Under the pieces are notes generated by a model that saw only the letters and a list, made by a program, of their open reading frames with translations, made no database searches and was not told the origin of the DNA. Position numbers and translations under genes: made by a program. Below, piece after piece: positions 1 to 10,619 of a stretch of DNA of 64,000 nucleotides (within the stretch, counting starts at the first letter, position 1; every line of letters begins with the position of its first letter). The DNA comes from Prionace glauca (Eukaryota; Chordata; Chondrichthyes; Carcharhiniformes; Carcharhinidae), in contig CM075740.1 of assembly GCA_037974335.1 (NCBI GenBank), forward strand, positions 12,483,071-12,547,070. Reading direction: 5' to 3'.

Positions 1-891
1 GTTCCTGAGGAGATGGTTTTGAGGCGGGAGGATGCTGCTCTCATTGGAAGTTCAGGTAAATTTTTCAAACCAAGTTAGGGCCCAAAATTTCCTTGGCCCA
101 TATATTCCAATGGCCAATGTAGGGTCAGGCAAAATAGAAACAAATTGCACAGTTAGGTCTCCTGAGCAACTGCGCCGATACTACCACTGTATGCAGCAGG
201 CTCGAACACGCAACAAAGTCACCTGACCAGGCCCATGGTGTTGCAAGACATCCCTGAACCACACTTCCTTATGTTGCGGCCAGCCTAGTAATGCCCTTTG
301 AGATACAGGTTCCAAAAGGCAGTTTTGCTCAGAAAAGGGCTCCCTGCTCTGAGAAAAGTTCGTATTTGCATTTCATTTTTATTGCTATTTCTTTTATATC
401 GTTCATACAGATTGCTCACTCAACCCGTATTTTGTTAAATTTATTTCAATTATTGAATATGAATATCAGTTAATATGTAAAGTTGAACAAATGTTTTATT
501 GGTTTCAAGTTGGTGAAAGTACTATTTAGTCATAGGATCATAGGGATGAATTTTCCCTTTTCCGCTGCCACAAGAATCCTAGTGGTTGAGGAGGGGGCAA
601 TGGAAAGACCTGTTCACCTCTGGCAGTATTTTCCAGTTTTGAGTAGAGCACAGCCACACAATTCCGTCCACAGAACCTCTATAGTGTAGAATGGAGCCAT
701 TTCACCCATCCAGACAGCACCAAAAACAATCCAACCCAGGCCAGTAGCCACCCCGTTCAGATACATATGCCTGTGGGCAAGATTCACTTCCAGCAGGGAT
801 GCAGAAAAAGACGTCAATGGATGGGGCGAGGACCCGGTGGCGCTCCGTTTCCTCTCCCTCCAACACTCCTACCTCTACCTTAACACCCCTC

Positions 892-1346
892 TCTTCTGGC
901 CGGAATAATGTAGGGGGAAATTATATGATAAAGGGTAAGCCTGTAAGGAGTATAGAGTCGCAGCGAGACCTCAGGGTGCAAGTGCACAAGTCTTTGAAAG
1001 TGGCAGTGCAAGTGGAGAGTGTGGTGAAGAAAGCCTATGGTATGTTAGCCTTTATAGGAAGGGGTATAGAATATAAGAGCTGGAGTCTAATGTTGCAGTT
1101 GTACAGAACGTTGGTTAGGTCGCATTTGGAGTACTGCTTACAGTTCCGGTCGCCTTACTACCGGAAGGATGTGGAGACTGTGGAGAGAGTGCAGAGGAGG
1201 TTTACCAGGATGTTGCCTGGTATGGAAGGGCTGTCTTACGAGGAAAGATTGAAGAAATTGGGGCTCTTTTCCCTTGAAAGACGCCGACTGAGGGAGGATC
1301 TAATAGAGGTACATAAGATTATGAAGGGTATAGATAGAGTAAACAG
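892..1346 (+). mobile_element. CR1 LINE fragment, subfamily 1, first part (unit A)
   Basis: The 3' part of a CR1-clade ORF2. It encodes the post-RT region with KDLGVQVHKSLKV-like, YGMLAFIGRGIEYKS and RRFTRMLPGMEGLSYEERL stretches, the same subfamily as the longer copy at 37770-40193. The copy is 5'-truncated and is interrupted at 1346 by a later, reversed CR1. It continues at 3652. Confidence 0.85.
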
Positions 1347-3651
1347 ATAAGAACATAAGAACATAAGAAATAGGAGCAGGAGTAGGCCATCTGGCCCCTC
1401 GAGCCTGCCCCGCCATTCAATAAGATCATGGCTGATCTGTCGTGACTCAGCTCCACCTTCCCGCCCTCTCCCCACAACCCTTAATCTCTTCTCTTATCAA
1501 AAACCCATCAACCCGTTTCTTAAAAATATTTAGCGAGGCAGCCTCCACCACTTCAACGGGCAGAGAATTCCAGAGATTCACCACCCTTTGAGTGAAGAAG
1601 TTCCTCCTCAACTCTGTTCTAAACCGCCTCCCCTTTATCTTGAGGCTGTGCCCCCTAGTCCTACTGTCTTTTTGAGCGGGAACAGTCTCTCCACCTCTAT
1701 CCTATCCATCCCATTCATCATCTTATACGTCTCAATGAGATCTCCCCTCATTCTTCTAAACTCTAACGAGTACAAGCCTAGTTTATTCAGCCTCTCCTCA
1801 TAGCTCAATCCCCTCAACTCCGGTATCAGCCGAGTAAACCTCCTCTGCACTCCCTCCAGGGACAAAATATCCTTGCGCAGGTGCGGCGCCCAAAACTGCA
1901 CACAGTACTCCAGCTGCGGCCTCACCAATGCCCTTTCCAGCTGCAGCAAGACCTCCCTACTTTTATGTTCAATCCCCTTCGCTATGAAGGCCAGCATCCC
2001 ATTCGCCTTCCTGATCACCTGCTGCACCTGCAAGCTGGGTTTTTGCGACTCATGCACAAGGACCCCGAGGCCCCTCTGCACCGTCGCCTGCTGCAGTTTT
2101 TCGCCCCGTAAGTAATAGTCCTTCCTACCATTCCTCCTACCAAAGTGGACCACCTCACACTTGCCAACATTAAATTCCATTTGCCATTTCCTGGCCCATT
2201 CGCCCAGCCTATCTAGATCCTTCTGCAGACTCTCCACACCCTCCGCACAATTTGCCTTTCCCCCAATCTTGGTGTCATCAGCAAATTTCGACACCCTGCA
2301 CGGGGTTCCCTCCTCCAGATCATCTATATAAATGGTAAATAGCTGAGGCCCCAGCAGCGACCCCTGGGGCACCCCACTAGTCACCAACCGCCAATCCGAA
2401 TAGTATCCATTGACCCCCACTCTCTGCCTCCTATTTGACAACCAATCCTCTATCCACGCTAACACCCTACCCCCAACTCCATGTCCCCTGACCTTCTACA
2501 ATAACCTCTTGTGAGGTACCTTGTCAAACGCCTTCTGAAAATCCAGAAAGACCACATCCACCGGCTCTCCTCCATCCACTGCCCTAGACACATCCTCATA
2601 GAACTCCAGTAAATTTGTCAGACACGACTTCCCTTTAACGAAACCGTGTTGCGTCCGCCCTATCAAGCAATTCCCCTCAAGATGCCTCGCTATTTCCTCC
2701 TTAATGACGGTTTCTAACATTTTACCTACCACAGACGTTAAACTAACCGGCCTATAATTCCCCGCCTTTTGCCTGGCACCCTTCTTAAACAACGGCGTAA
2801 CATTAGCCGTTTTCCAATCTTCCGGCACTTCCCCGGAATCCAGCGACGTCTGGAAAATAACCACCAAGGCATCCACTATCACCTCCGCCATTTCTTTCAG
2901 AACCCTCGGATGCATTCCATCCGGTCCTGGGGACTTGTCCACAATCAGCCCCTCCAGTCTGTCGAGCACCACCTCTCTAGTAACAGTAATGTCATTAAGA
3001 CCCTCCATTCCTACCACCTTTCCATCGCTAACACCCGGCAAATTATTCACGTCCTCCTCCGTGAAGACAGAAACAAAGAAGTTATTCAAGACCTTAGCCA
3101 TATTCCTATCCCTTACCACTAGCTCCCCTTTCTCATCCTCTAAAGGACCAACGTTTACCCTAGCCAGCCTCTTCCTTTTTATATATTTATAAAAACTCTT
3201 GCTATCCTTTTTTATATTAAGTGCTAGCCCAGCCTCATAGCTTCTCCTACCCTCCTTTATCAATTTCTTTGTCAATCTTTGTTGACATTTAAACCTTTCC
3301 CAATCCTCTTCTCGCCCACTTCTCTTAGCTACTCTAAACTCCTCCGCTTTTATTTTAACACTTTCCTTCACCTCCTTCGTTATCCACGGCTTATTACCCC
3401 TCCTCCTACTGTCCTTTTTAACCATCGGAATAAATTTCTGCTGAGCACCAAGAAAGATATCCTTAAAGATCCTCCACTGCTCCTCAGCAGACCTACCTTC
3501 CAACGCGTTCCCCCAGTCCACATTCGCCAATTCTTCTCTCATCCTACCGTACTCCCCTCTATTCAAACACAGGACGCGTGTCTGGGAACCCACTTTCTCC
3601 TCCTCCATCTGCACCAGAAACTCTACCATACAATGATCACTCTCTTCACTT
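1347..3651 (-). mobile_element. CR1 LINE, subfamily 2, inserted in reverse (unit A only)
   Basis: A 5'-truncated CR1 retrotransposon on the minus strand, absent from unit C. It starts in the C-terminal endonuclease domain (SDHCMVEF, near 3630) and contains the reverse transcriptase motifs [54 protein letters not shown] and FADDTKIGG in order. The ORF2 tail and a short 3' UTR follow, ending in repeated TTCTTATG at 1347. One nonsense change (CAG to TAG) near 2479 and a one-base indel near the ORF2 end break the frame; otherwise the ORF is nearly open, which marks a young insertion. It lies inside the older CR1 and removed about 53 bases of target. Confidence 0.9.
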
Positions 3652-4376
3652 AAGGTGCGGGGGGAGCGGTACAACACAGATATTAGAGGGAGGTTTTTCA
3701 CACAGACGGTAGTGGGGGCATGGAATGCTCTGCCAAGTAAGGTGGTGGAGGCAAACACGCTAGAGACCTTTAAGAGTAACTTAGACAGGCACATGACTGA
3801 GTTGGAGATGGGTGGATATAGGAGAACCTTTAAATAAGGGTCATTAGCATTGAGGTGTACCTAGAAATTAAATGGGTATAGTATGATAATAATGTTTTTC
3901 TCTTTTCATTCACAGGTTTTAAGTCGGCCCACCTCGTGTCCAACGAGGGGCATACACGCGATGGGTCGTACTGGGGCTGCTTTTGGTTATTCGAGATTGG
4001 CCCAGTGCTTCATGTCGTTAGTGTGTGCCTAAACTGGACAAGATACTGGGCAAGACGACAGCTCAGTTACTATCTCTGTTTGCTGTGCAGACACATGGAT
4101 TTGGGCCAGTGTCTGTGGGAGTTTGCGCGTTCTCCCCGTGCTTGCGTGGGTTTTCTCCGGGTGCTCCGGTTTCCTCCCACACCCCAAAGATGTGCTGTTA
4201 GGCTGATTGGCAGGAATAAATTGTCCCCAAATCAGTATTCCCTCAATCTTAATGGCCATAAAACATTAGATAGGGGTCATGGGCAGACAGGTGGTGTTGA
4301 GATGGCAGCGTGGGCTCGTTGGGCCGAAGGGCCTGTTTCCCAGGCTGAATTTGTTCTTTTCTTCTTTGTTCTTAGG
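3652..4376 (+). mobile_element. CR1 LINE fragment, subfamily 1, second part with 3' UTR
   Basis: Continues the element broken at 1346. It encodes the ORF2 end (FFTQTVVGAWNALPSKVVEA), with the stop at 3835-3837. A 3' UTR of about 540 bp follows, with the SINE-like core CGGGTGCTCCGGTTTCCTCC near 4157-4176, a GGGCCGAAGGGCCTGTTTCC box and a TTCTTTGTTCTT tail typical of CR1 3' ends. About 53 bases present in unit C at the insertion point are missing here. Confidence 0.82.
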
Positions 4377-4843
4377 CATGTTCCATTTTTCATTGTTTAT
4401 TCCGATTTGTTTAAGATTAGTATTTCTGCATTGTTTATTTAAAGTATTCCATTATTCTAACATTCGAATGTTGCATTTTGACGTTTGACGTTTGAATAAA
4501 TCATTTTAATCATTTTGTTAAGTTTAATGAAAGAAGATTATTAATCAAATGACAAAAATAATTTTATCACTGTATAAGTTTAATCATGTTCACATTTATC
4601 TGAAATAACTATCTGAACTTTTCAAACATTTTTCAATAAAATATATTTCATAACGTTAGAAGCATAAAAAATGCAATCTGTTTTCTACTTTAAGAAACTT
4701 CTAATCTTTTTGTAGACAAGGAGGTAAGGGGGATGGAGGGCTGGAAGGAAGGAATGGATGCATGTTTTGCAAGGGGCGTGTTTGGACATACGAATTAATC
4801 ATTTTAACAACTTATTGTCCAAAAGCAGCAGCTGCCAGGCGAT

Positions 4844-5225
4844 TTAGAACTGCCATTGTGTCACCTGGAGTTCGGCCTCTCCATCAGGCTCCATGTTGAC
4901 CTCGTCCAGCTTCCCCATTTCCGTAGGCAAATCATCTTCGCGGTGAATGCCCGCTCTATGCTGGAGGGCAAAGTTTTGCAATCGAGAACACGCGAGAAAA
5001 ACCTTTGTCACGTTTCCTGGTGCATACTGTAACATGCCACCTGACCTGTCCAGCCAACGTCACTTCAGTAAGCCAATTACCCTGACCATCACCTGACGAG
5101 ATGCTATCTGAGCACGGTTGTAACTATCCGGTGCTTCACGTTCGTCTTGTGGAATTTTATCATAAACCGTGTCCTCAGTCGGTATCCCTTATCACCCAGT
5201 AACCATCCTGTCATTCCAGGTAATG
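4844..5225 (-). mobile_element. PIF/Harbinger transposase remnant (unit A)
   Basis: On the minus strand, translated fragments match the C-terminal half of HARBI1-type DDE transposases. A GWLLGDKGYRL motif contains the second catalytic Asp region, then YNRAQIASRQVMVRVIGLLK, one in-frame TGA, and MLQYAPGNVTKVFLACSRLQ with the NFALQHR helix. A frame change separates the first motif from the second. The N-terminal half and inverted termini are not visible. It is a dead DNA transposon, present also in unit C and absent from unit B. Confidence 0.72.
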
Positions 5226-5367
5226 CTGTCATGGTCAGATATTACATTGAACTCTCAATAATATGCATGTGTTGTACCTTTCAGCTCTTGGTATAAGTAT
5301 ATTAAGTTTGTTCAATAATTTCCAAACATATAAAGTTACAACAATTACACACAACTCTTTGTAAAAT

Positions 5368-5619
5368 ACATAAGAACATAAGAAATAGGAGCAGGAGTAG
5401 GCCATCTGGCCCTTCGAGCCTGCCCCGCCATTCAATAAGATCATGGCTGATCTGTCGTGGCTCAGCTCCACCTTCCCGCCCTGTCCCCATAACCCTTAAT
5501 CCCCTCTCTTATCAAAAACCCATCAACCCGTTTCTTAAAAATATTTAGCGAGGCAGCCTCCACCACTTCAACGGGCAGAGAATTCCAGAGATTCACCACC
5601 CTTTGAGTGAAGAAGTTCC
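5368..5619 (-). mobile_element. CR1 subfamily 2 3' tail (unit A)
   Basis: A short 5'-truncated insertion, nearly identical to the 3' end of the 1347-3651 element: CATAAGAACATAAGAAATAG, then the complement of the ATCATGGCTGATCT-type 3' UTR. Shared with unit C and absent from B. Confidence 0.85.
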
Positions 5620-6116
5620 GAGATTAGACGTGTTAAATATAACACAATACATTCAACTAACAGATATTAAAATTTGAAAGAACCACAAAGTTATAAATGC
5701 TAATTATAGCCCATAATTCTAAACTTACAATGTCAAAGATGTGTGAAATAAAATGATTTCCCTTAAACATCACAAGTTAAACCGCACTGATTCAATAAAC
5801 ATGGCTGAAAGATTTAGTATTTGCTTTTTCCTGGACAGCAGGACTTTGAATTTAAGGAATGGAGCTGATAATTTTAATTGCTGGGGAGATGGATAGTTCC
5901 ATACAGATAATTGTTCAACCTTGACGTTTACTTTACTGCCTTAAGATCGTGTGTCCTTTATTCCAGTTTGACTGTGATGCCAAGATCAAGTCATGTGATG
6001 CGTTTGTGTCCCAGAATTCAGCAAAACACCAGGTTGGGTTGACACACTTCGATTGTGTGCACACTAATCTAAAACTGAGAATTAAACTTCAATTTCCCTA
6101 CAACGGCGATGGTGAG

Positions 6117-6685
6117 TACACATGGAGTACTGTGTGCAGTTTTGGTGTCCCTATCTGACGAAGGATGTCCTTGTCATAGAGGGGTAAAGCGATGGTTTAG
6201 CAGGATGATTCCTGGGAAGGAGTCTGTCGTACGAGGACAGACTAAGTCGGTGAGGATTATATTCACTGGAGTTTAGAAGAATGAGAGGAGATCTCATAAA
6301 AACTTCTGAAATTCTAGCAGGGTTAGGCAGGGTAGATTCAGAATGAATGTTCCCGATGGTTTCGGAGTCCAGAACGAGGGGATCATAGTTTGAGGATAAG
6401 GGGTAAACCGTTTAGAACTGAGGTGAGGAGAAATTTCTTCACCCAGAGCGATGAATGCGTGGAATTCGCTACCACAGAATGTAGTTGAGGCCAAAACGTT
6501 CTCGGATTTTATTAAAATATTAGATGTAGCTTTTGGGGCTAAAGGTACGCAGGGATATGGGGGAAGGGAGATCATTCAGGATTCAACAGGATATTGAATT
6601 GGATGATCAGCCATGGTCAAAATGAATGGAGGAACAAACTCGAAGGGCGCAATGGCCTACTCCTGCTTCTAGTTTCTATGTTTCA
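6117..6685 (+). mobile_element. Old CR1 3' fragment (unit A)
   Basis: A degenerate ORF2 end plus 3' UTR: TGGAGTACTGTGTGCAGTTT, a RRDLIKTSEILAG-like stretch, FFTQS-like codons, then GAAGGGCGCAATGGCCTACT and a TTTCTATGTTT end. It is present in all three units and so predates the A/B duplication. Confidence 0.75.
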
Positions 6686-7217
6686 CTGATACCTTGACTC
6701 TCTCGACATCTCCACTGCAAAAACTCACAGCGGTGGGGTGGGAGAATGATGTTTCTGTATTTTCTTCTTTTAAGTTGTGCTTTTAATCTTTAGCAAAACT
6801 TATGTTTACTTTTCACGGTGTTTGTGTTCCGTACAGCTGTGTTATTTGTCTTCGTTATTCATTGAAAATTTAGAATTGTATTTTCACTACAATGTCTGCA
6901 CTTAATTCAACACTGTTGTGCCTGTTCTACAGTATCTGTAGTCATTGTAACATATCGATAAAGTTAATCAATGAAGTTGCAAAACGTTAAATATTTCAAC
7001 ACATCGCAAATTAACACTATGTTCCTGTCATTTTGCAGCACTAACGCTTTTTCAACGAGCATTTGATGATAAAATGAACTAATCTTTAAATCATTAAAAA
7101 TTCAGAGTGGTGACCCAACTTACTCAGACTCTCATCGTATAGCAACACCGTGTCCGAGGAATTAATGAAATTATATCCTTCCTAAGCGTACAAGCAAATT
7201 GTTTATCTCAGGTGTGC

Positions 7218-7487
7218 ATTGTGGCCTTAAAGTGCTAGAGACACAGGATCAATTGCGGACTGGGGTCACTATAAGTATGAAGTTTTCACATTCTCCCTGC
7301 GTCTACTTGTGTTTTCGCTTGCTGTTCCTTCAAAGTAGAAAAATGTGTGCAGCTTAACTCTATCGGTCACGCACAATTACCCCTTAGCATCAGCGGGACT
7401 AGCAGGGTAACTGGGCCTGGTTCGAATTGTCGGCGTAGTTTCGATGGATGAAATGGCCTCCTCTGCATTTAGGGATTCGATGATTTC
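7218..7487 (+). mobile_element. tRNA-headed SINE remnant upstream of gene 1
   Basis: The counterpart of the better preserved SINE at 26808-27091. The head is partly deleted here. The tail GAAATGGCCTCCTCTGCATT ... GATTCGATGATTT is of the type shared by shark SINEs and LINEs. It ends about 780 bp before the gene 1 ATG. Confidence 0.55.
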
Positions 7488-7796
7488 TCGACCGTTTCCA
7501 GGTTTTACATAACTACAGCAAAATTGTGTTATTCCTGCACTCCAATCCACTTACAGGAAGATAAATCTTGTCATTTGCCGACCTGATTCGTTGTACTTGT
7601 TCTAAACTGCAATGTCACTGATCACCAATATTTATAGATTGCATTTGACCCGCTATTTACCGGAATACATTCGGAAGTAACCATGATAATGGTAAGCTTT
7701 TCAAGACATTGGAAGGTTCAGTTCAACAAATTCAAAGACCAGAACAGGAACAAGAAAATGTGAGAAATACTCAACACAGCCTCTGTGGAGAAGAGT

Positions 7797-7918
7797 GGCT
7801 CACCTGAGATGGAGCAGCGCTCCGAAAGCTGGTGATGCCAAATAAACCTGTTTGACTTTAACCTGGTGTTGTGAGACTTCTTACTTTTCCCACCCCAGCC
7901 CAACACCGGCATCGCCAC
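7797..7918. mobile_element. Half copy of foldback element upstream of gene 1
   Basis: Contains GAGCAGCGCTCCGAAAGCT, AACCTGGTGTTGTGAGACTT and CCCAACACCGGCATCGCCAC, matching (reverse-complemented in part) the foldback element at 18208-18382. Present in all three units about 350-470 bp before the leader exon. Confidence 0.55.
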
Positions 7919-8100
7919 ATTTGTGGAGAAGGAAACAGTTTACGTTTCAGATCGATGTCCTTTCATGAAACTTGAGAAATGCTTTGCAGTTTTAGTCAAC
8001 TTTAATTATTGAAAGTAAATAAAGTTTCAGCTCTGAGACAGAAAAGTTAACAGCAATAACAATGGCCAGAAATCGGGAGATTACAGTCACCGTCACAGGT

Positions 8101-8190
8101 TTTAGGAGCCAATCTGATTGGTTGAGATGAAAAGACGAATTTGCATTCCAACACAAGGTAACACCTTCTTGGCGACAGGGGGTATTAAAA
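8101..8190 (+). promoter_or_regulatory. Octamer promoter of light chain gene 1
   Basis: Contains a CCAATCTGATTGG palindrome (8109-8121), a perfect ATTTGCAT octamer (8139-8146) and a TATA-like TATTAAAA (8183-8190), followed by the ATG at 8266. ATTTGCAT in this orientation is the Oct-1/Oct-2 site of Ig light-chain V promoters (established knowledge). The 68 bases 8101-8168 are identical in all three units, including the diverged unit B. Transcription probably starts near 8215 (inference). Confidence 0.9.
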
Positions 8191-8265
8191 GAGAGAGAGA
8201 TTCAGACAGTTAGGCCATCTTGTCAAACAACTGGCAGAACTCGGTACCTCGGCAGATTTTTCACA

Positions 8266-8797
8266 ATGGCTGACTGGGTCCATGCGATCATTGTGTTCAT
8301 TTTTGGCCTGGCATGTGAGTATTTAAAACGTCCGATCGATGTAAATACGCGTTTCCGAGGACTACTTCGGTGATTTTTCTAAAGTCGTCTTTTTTCTGTA
8401 ATTAATTTGAGTAGCTTAACATTAATAGTTGGAATTTCTTTTCTTTCAGTTTCTAACGCGGCGATTACAGTCAGTCAACCGCCTTCGAAATCTACTTCTC
8501 TCGGAGGAACCGTCCAAATAAGTTGCACCTTGTCTGGCGCCAGTTTAGGAAGCAGCTACATACATTGGTACCAGCAGAAATCTGAAAATGCCCCCCGATA
8601 CCTGCTTTATCACTATGCTGGAAGCGGCACTAACAGAGCCCCGGGAGTTCCAGACCGATTTTCAGGTTCAGTATCCGGTAACACGGGAACTTTAAGTATC
8701 AGTCAAGTTGAATCGGAGGACACCGCAGAGTATTACTGTGCTATATGGAAAAGCGACTTGGGCTTCTTCGGAGGCGGAACCAAGCTGGGCGTTGGCA
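8266..8797 (+). CDS. Ig light chain gene 1: leader and germline-joined VJ exons
   Basis: Encodes the variable half of a secreted or membrane-paired antibody light chain. The leader exon is 8266-8314, ending in a T before a GTGAGT donor. The VJ exon is 8450-8797, after a polypyrimidine-CAG acceptor and before another GTGAGT donor. The spliced leader is MADWVHAIIVFIFGLAFSNA and the mature chain starts AITVSQPP. Visible V-domain landmarks, in mature numbering, are Cys22, Trp36, the DTAEYYC stretch ending at Cys93, CDR3 AIWKSDLGF and the J motif FGGGTK at 103-108. No recombination signal separates V from J, so the gene is joined in the germline. CDR2 is long (about 11 residues). Established knowledge: elasmobranch light-chain loci are V-J-C clusters, and lambda/type II genes are typically pre-joined. 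Lambda-like is my best call, with sigma possible. The A of ATG at 8266 follows the octamer promoter at a normal distance. The frame is intact. Confidence 0.93.
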
Positions 8798-9390
8798 GTG
8801 AGTAAATTCCCTACTGTTCCATTGTTCAAAACTCGCGTCCAGTTCAAAACAAAACATTCCCTGGTTTTTTATTTGGAATATTTTGAAATGTTGTTTTAAC
8901 AACACAGCCATGAATTCAATTTAACCTATACAAGGCGACCCTGCAAATAACGTTAATATTTGTCACCTTCCAATTCGATAATGCTTTTTGACCTATCTGT
9001 CGGTCTGCTTTGAGTTGTTTTAGTTCAGGCAGAATAACAACAAGCCGCAAAATTCCTGTATCATCAGATCAGCGGAACGAACAAAGCGCTTTCATCCTCA
9101 TGTGCCATCAAATGACCTTGCAGAGAAAGGCAACATGTAGACCCCCGGTAATGCCAATAAAGGTCTCAACGGTTTAAAATCCCGTTCCTTAAAGACTTTA
9201 CCAAATCACAGTGCCTGTTGACACAAGTAAATAATGAAGACTTGCGCCAGTTACTTGAACTGATGGACCTCGCGTAGAAACAGCGCCTTATAAATAGCCC
9301 ATCAAATATCGCAAGAGAAACAGGAAGGCAAAAAATGGACGGTAATTCAAACTAACTAACTCTGTATTAGGATCTCCTGCTAACTTTTCA

Positions 9391-9655
9391 AGTTTATTAA
9401 TTAGTCACAAGTTTACACTGCAACGAAGTTACTTGAAATTCCCCACGTCGCCACACTTTAGCGCCTGTTGGGGTTAATGCACCGAACCAGCAAGCCTTTC
9501 CGAGTGAAAGGAAACCGGAGCACCCGGAAAAAACCCATGTAGACACAGGGAAAAACATGCAAACTCCTCACAGGCAGTGACCCGAGGTGGGAATCGAACC
9601 CGGTTGCCTGACGCTGTGAAGCAGACAAGCAAACCACTGTGCCATGGTGCCGCCC
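9391..9655 (-). mobile_element. tRNA-derived SINE in J-C intron of gene 1
   Basis: Read on the minus strand it begins GGGCGGCACCATGGCACAGT (A-box region). A perfect GGGTTCGATTCC B box follows, then a GGGTGCTCCGGTTTCC core domain and a tail ending TTGTGACTAATTAATAAACT. It is nearly full length and opposite to the Ig gene. It is present at the same place in units B and C, so it predates all the duplications. Confidence 0.82.
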
Positions 9656-10560
9656 ATTTTCAGATGGAACTATTGCTACATTGTATATCCCGGATTTGAT
9701 TTGAACTGCGGTTCAATCCGGAATGTTGATTTGAACAGGCAGTGCAGGATGATTGGCCGCTCATGAGGAAACACTTTCTGTCGGACATTGTTTAATTACA
9801 TAGCTTTGAATTCACACGGCACCGTAAATTAGGCCTGTGTACTTCTCCGCTGAAGCGTTTGCTGGGGTGTAAGTAAAATAGCGATTCACTGCCTAGTTTT
9901 CTCTGCAATGAATGAAGCATGACCAAGTTTCACGACAGCGCAGAGTCTTTTTAAAACTAACATTGTGTGAACATGTTACATTATTAAATTTCATCATTGT
10001 GTTCCAACATTCACATTGCCAGATTGTCCTGTGTATTGAGCTTGCGCCCCTCAGGAATCTCCAATCACTTCCGCTGTTGAAATCTAATCTGAGTTTGTTG
10101 CTTATTTCGAGGCAGAGACCCGTAATCGGAGAAGGCAGAATGTGAACCAGTGTAACAATTCCACTATAGTAATGCTGTTCATCATATTTAACACTGACTT
10201 CTTCCACTAATTATGCAGTCGAACTCGTAAGACTGTCTCTTAGCTCTGAATCTCGCTCAGAAAGTTGCATCAATATAGCGCCTCCATACCAGCAGTATGA
10301 GAGCGGATTGCAACTCGGCCCACAGTGTAACACGGTGGAAGCTGGGTCGATGAAAGATTTTACATTTCTCCGACTCCTACTTCTGTCAACCTCAATGTAA
10401 ACCTATCTGCCCAGAGATCACCATTGTTACACTGCTGCATAAAGTCAAGACTTCCATCGTCCTCTCAAACAAAAGACGCATATTTAAGGACACAGCCCGT
10501 ACTAACAAGTAGTTGCGTTTATTTCGTGGCTTGTATCCGAAACATATCAGAGTGTTTGCC

Positions 10561-10619
10561 GTAATATTTTTGTTAATGAGATCCGCAAAATGATCTCCGC
10601 GGCCACTTTTTCCCCATAG
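10561..10619 (+). promoter_or_regulatory. Conserved J-C intron block, gene 1
   Basis: These 59 bases are identical in all three introns (30123-30181 and 49039-49097), while the rest of the A and B introns differ by frequent substitutions and indels. The core reads ATGAGATCCGCAAAATGATC. A further nearly identical stretch with an ACCAATCA motif follows. An intronic enhancer is a reasonable inference, since light-chain introns elsewhere carry one, but no specific factor site is assigned. Confidence 0.4.

Noticed and set aside
2496-3794. 432-codon minus-strand frame read as one gene
   Set aside because: Its first part (3652-3794) is antisense of the older CR1. Only 2496-3651 is true LINE coding sequence.
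8708-8899. Second open frame over the VJ exon end
   Set aside because: It is a shadow frame of the VJ exon and runs into the intron.
9207-9213. CACAGTG heptamer, possible recombination signal
   Set aside because: It lies in the J-C intron, has no matching nonamer at 12 or 23 bases, and V and J are already joined.
9912-10207. 104-codon minus-strand and 77-codon plus-strand frames in the J-C intron
   Set aside because: The locus has large deletions in unit B that destroy them, and there is no protein signature.
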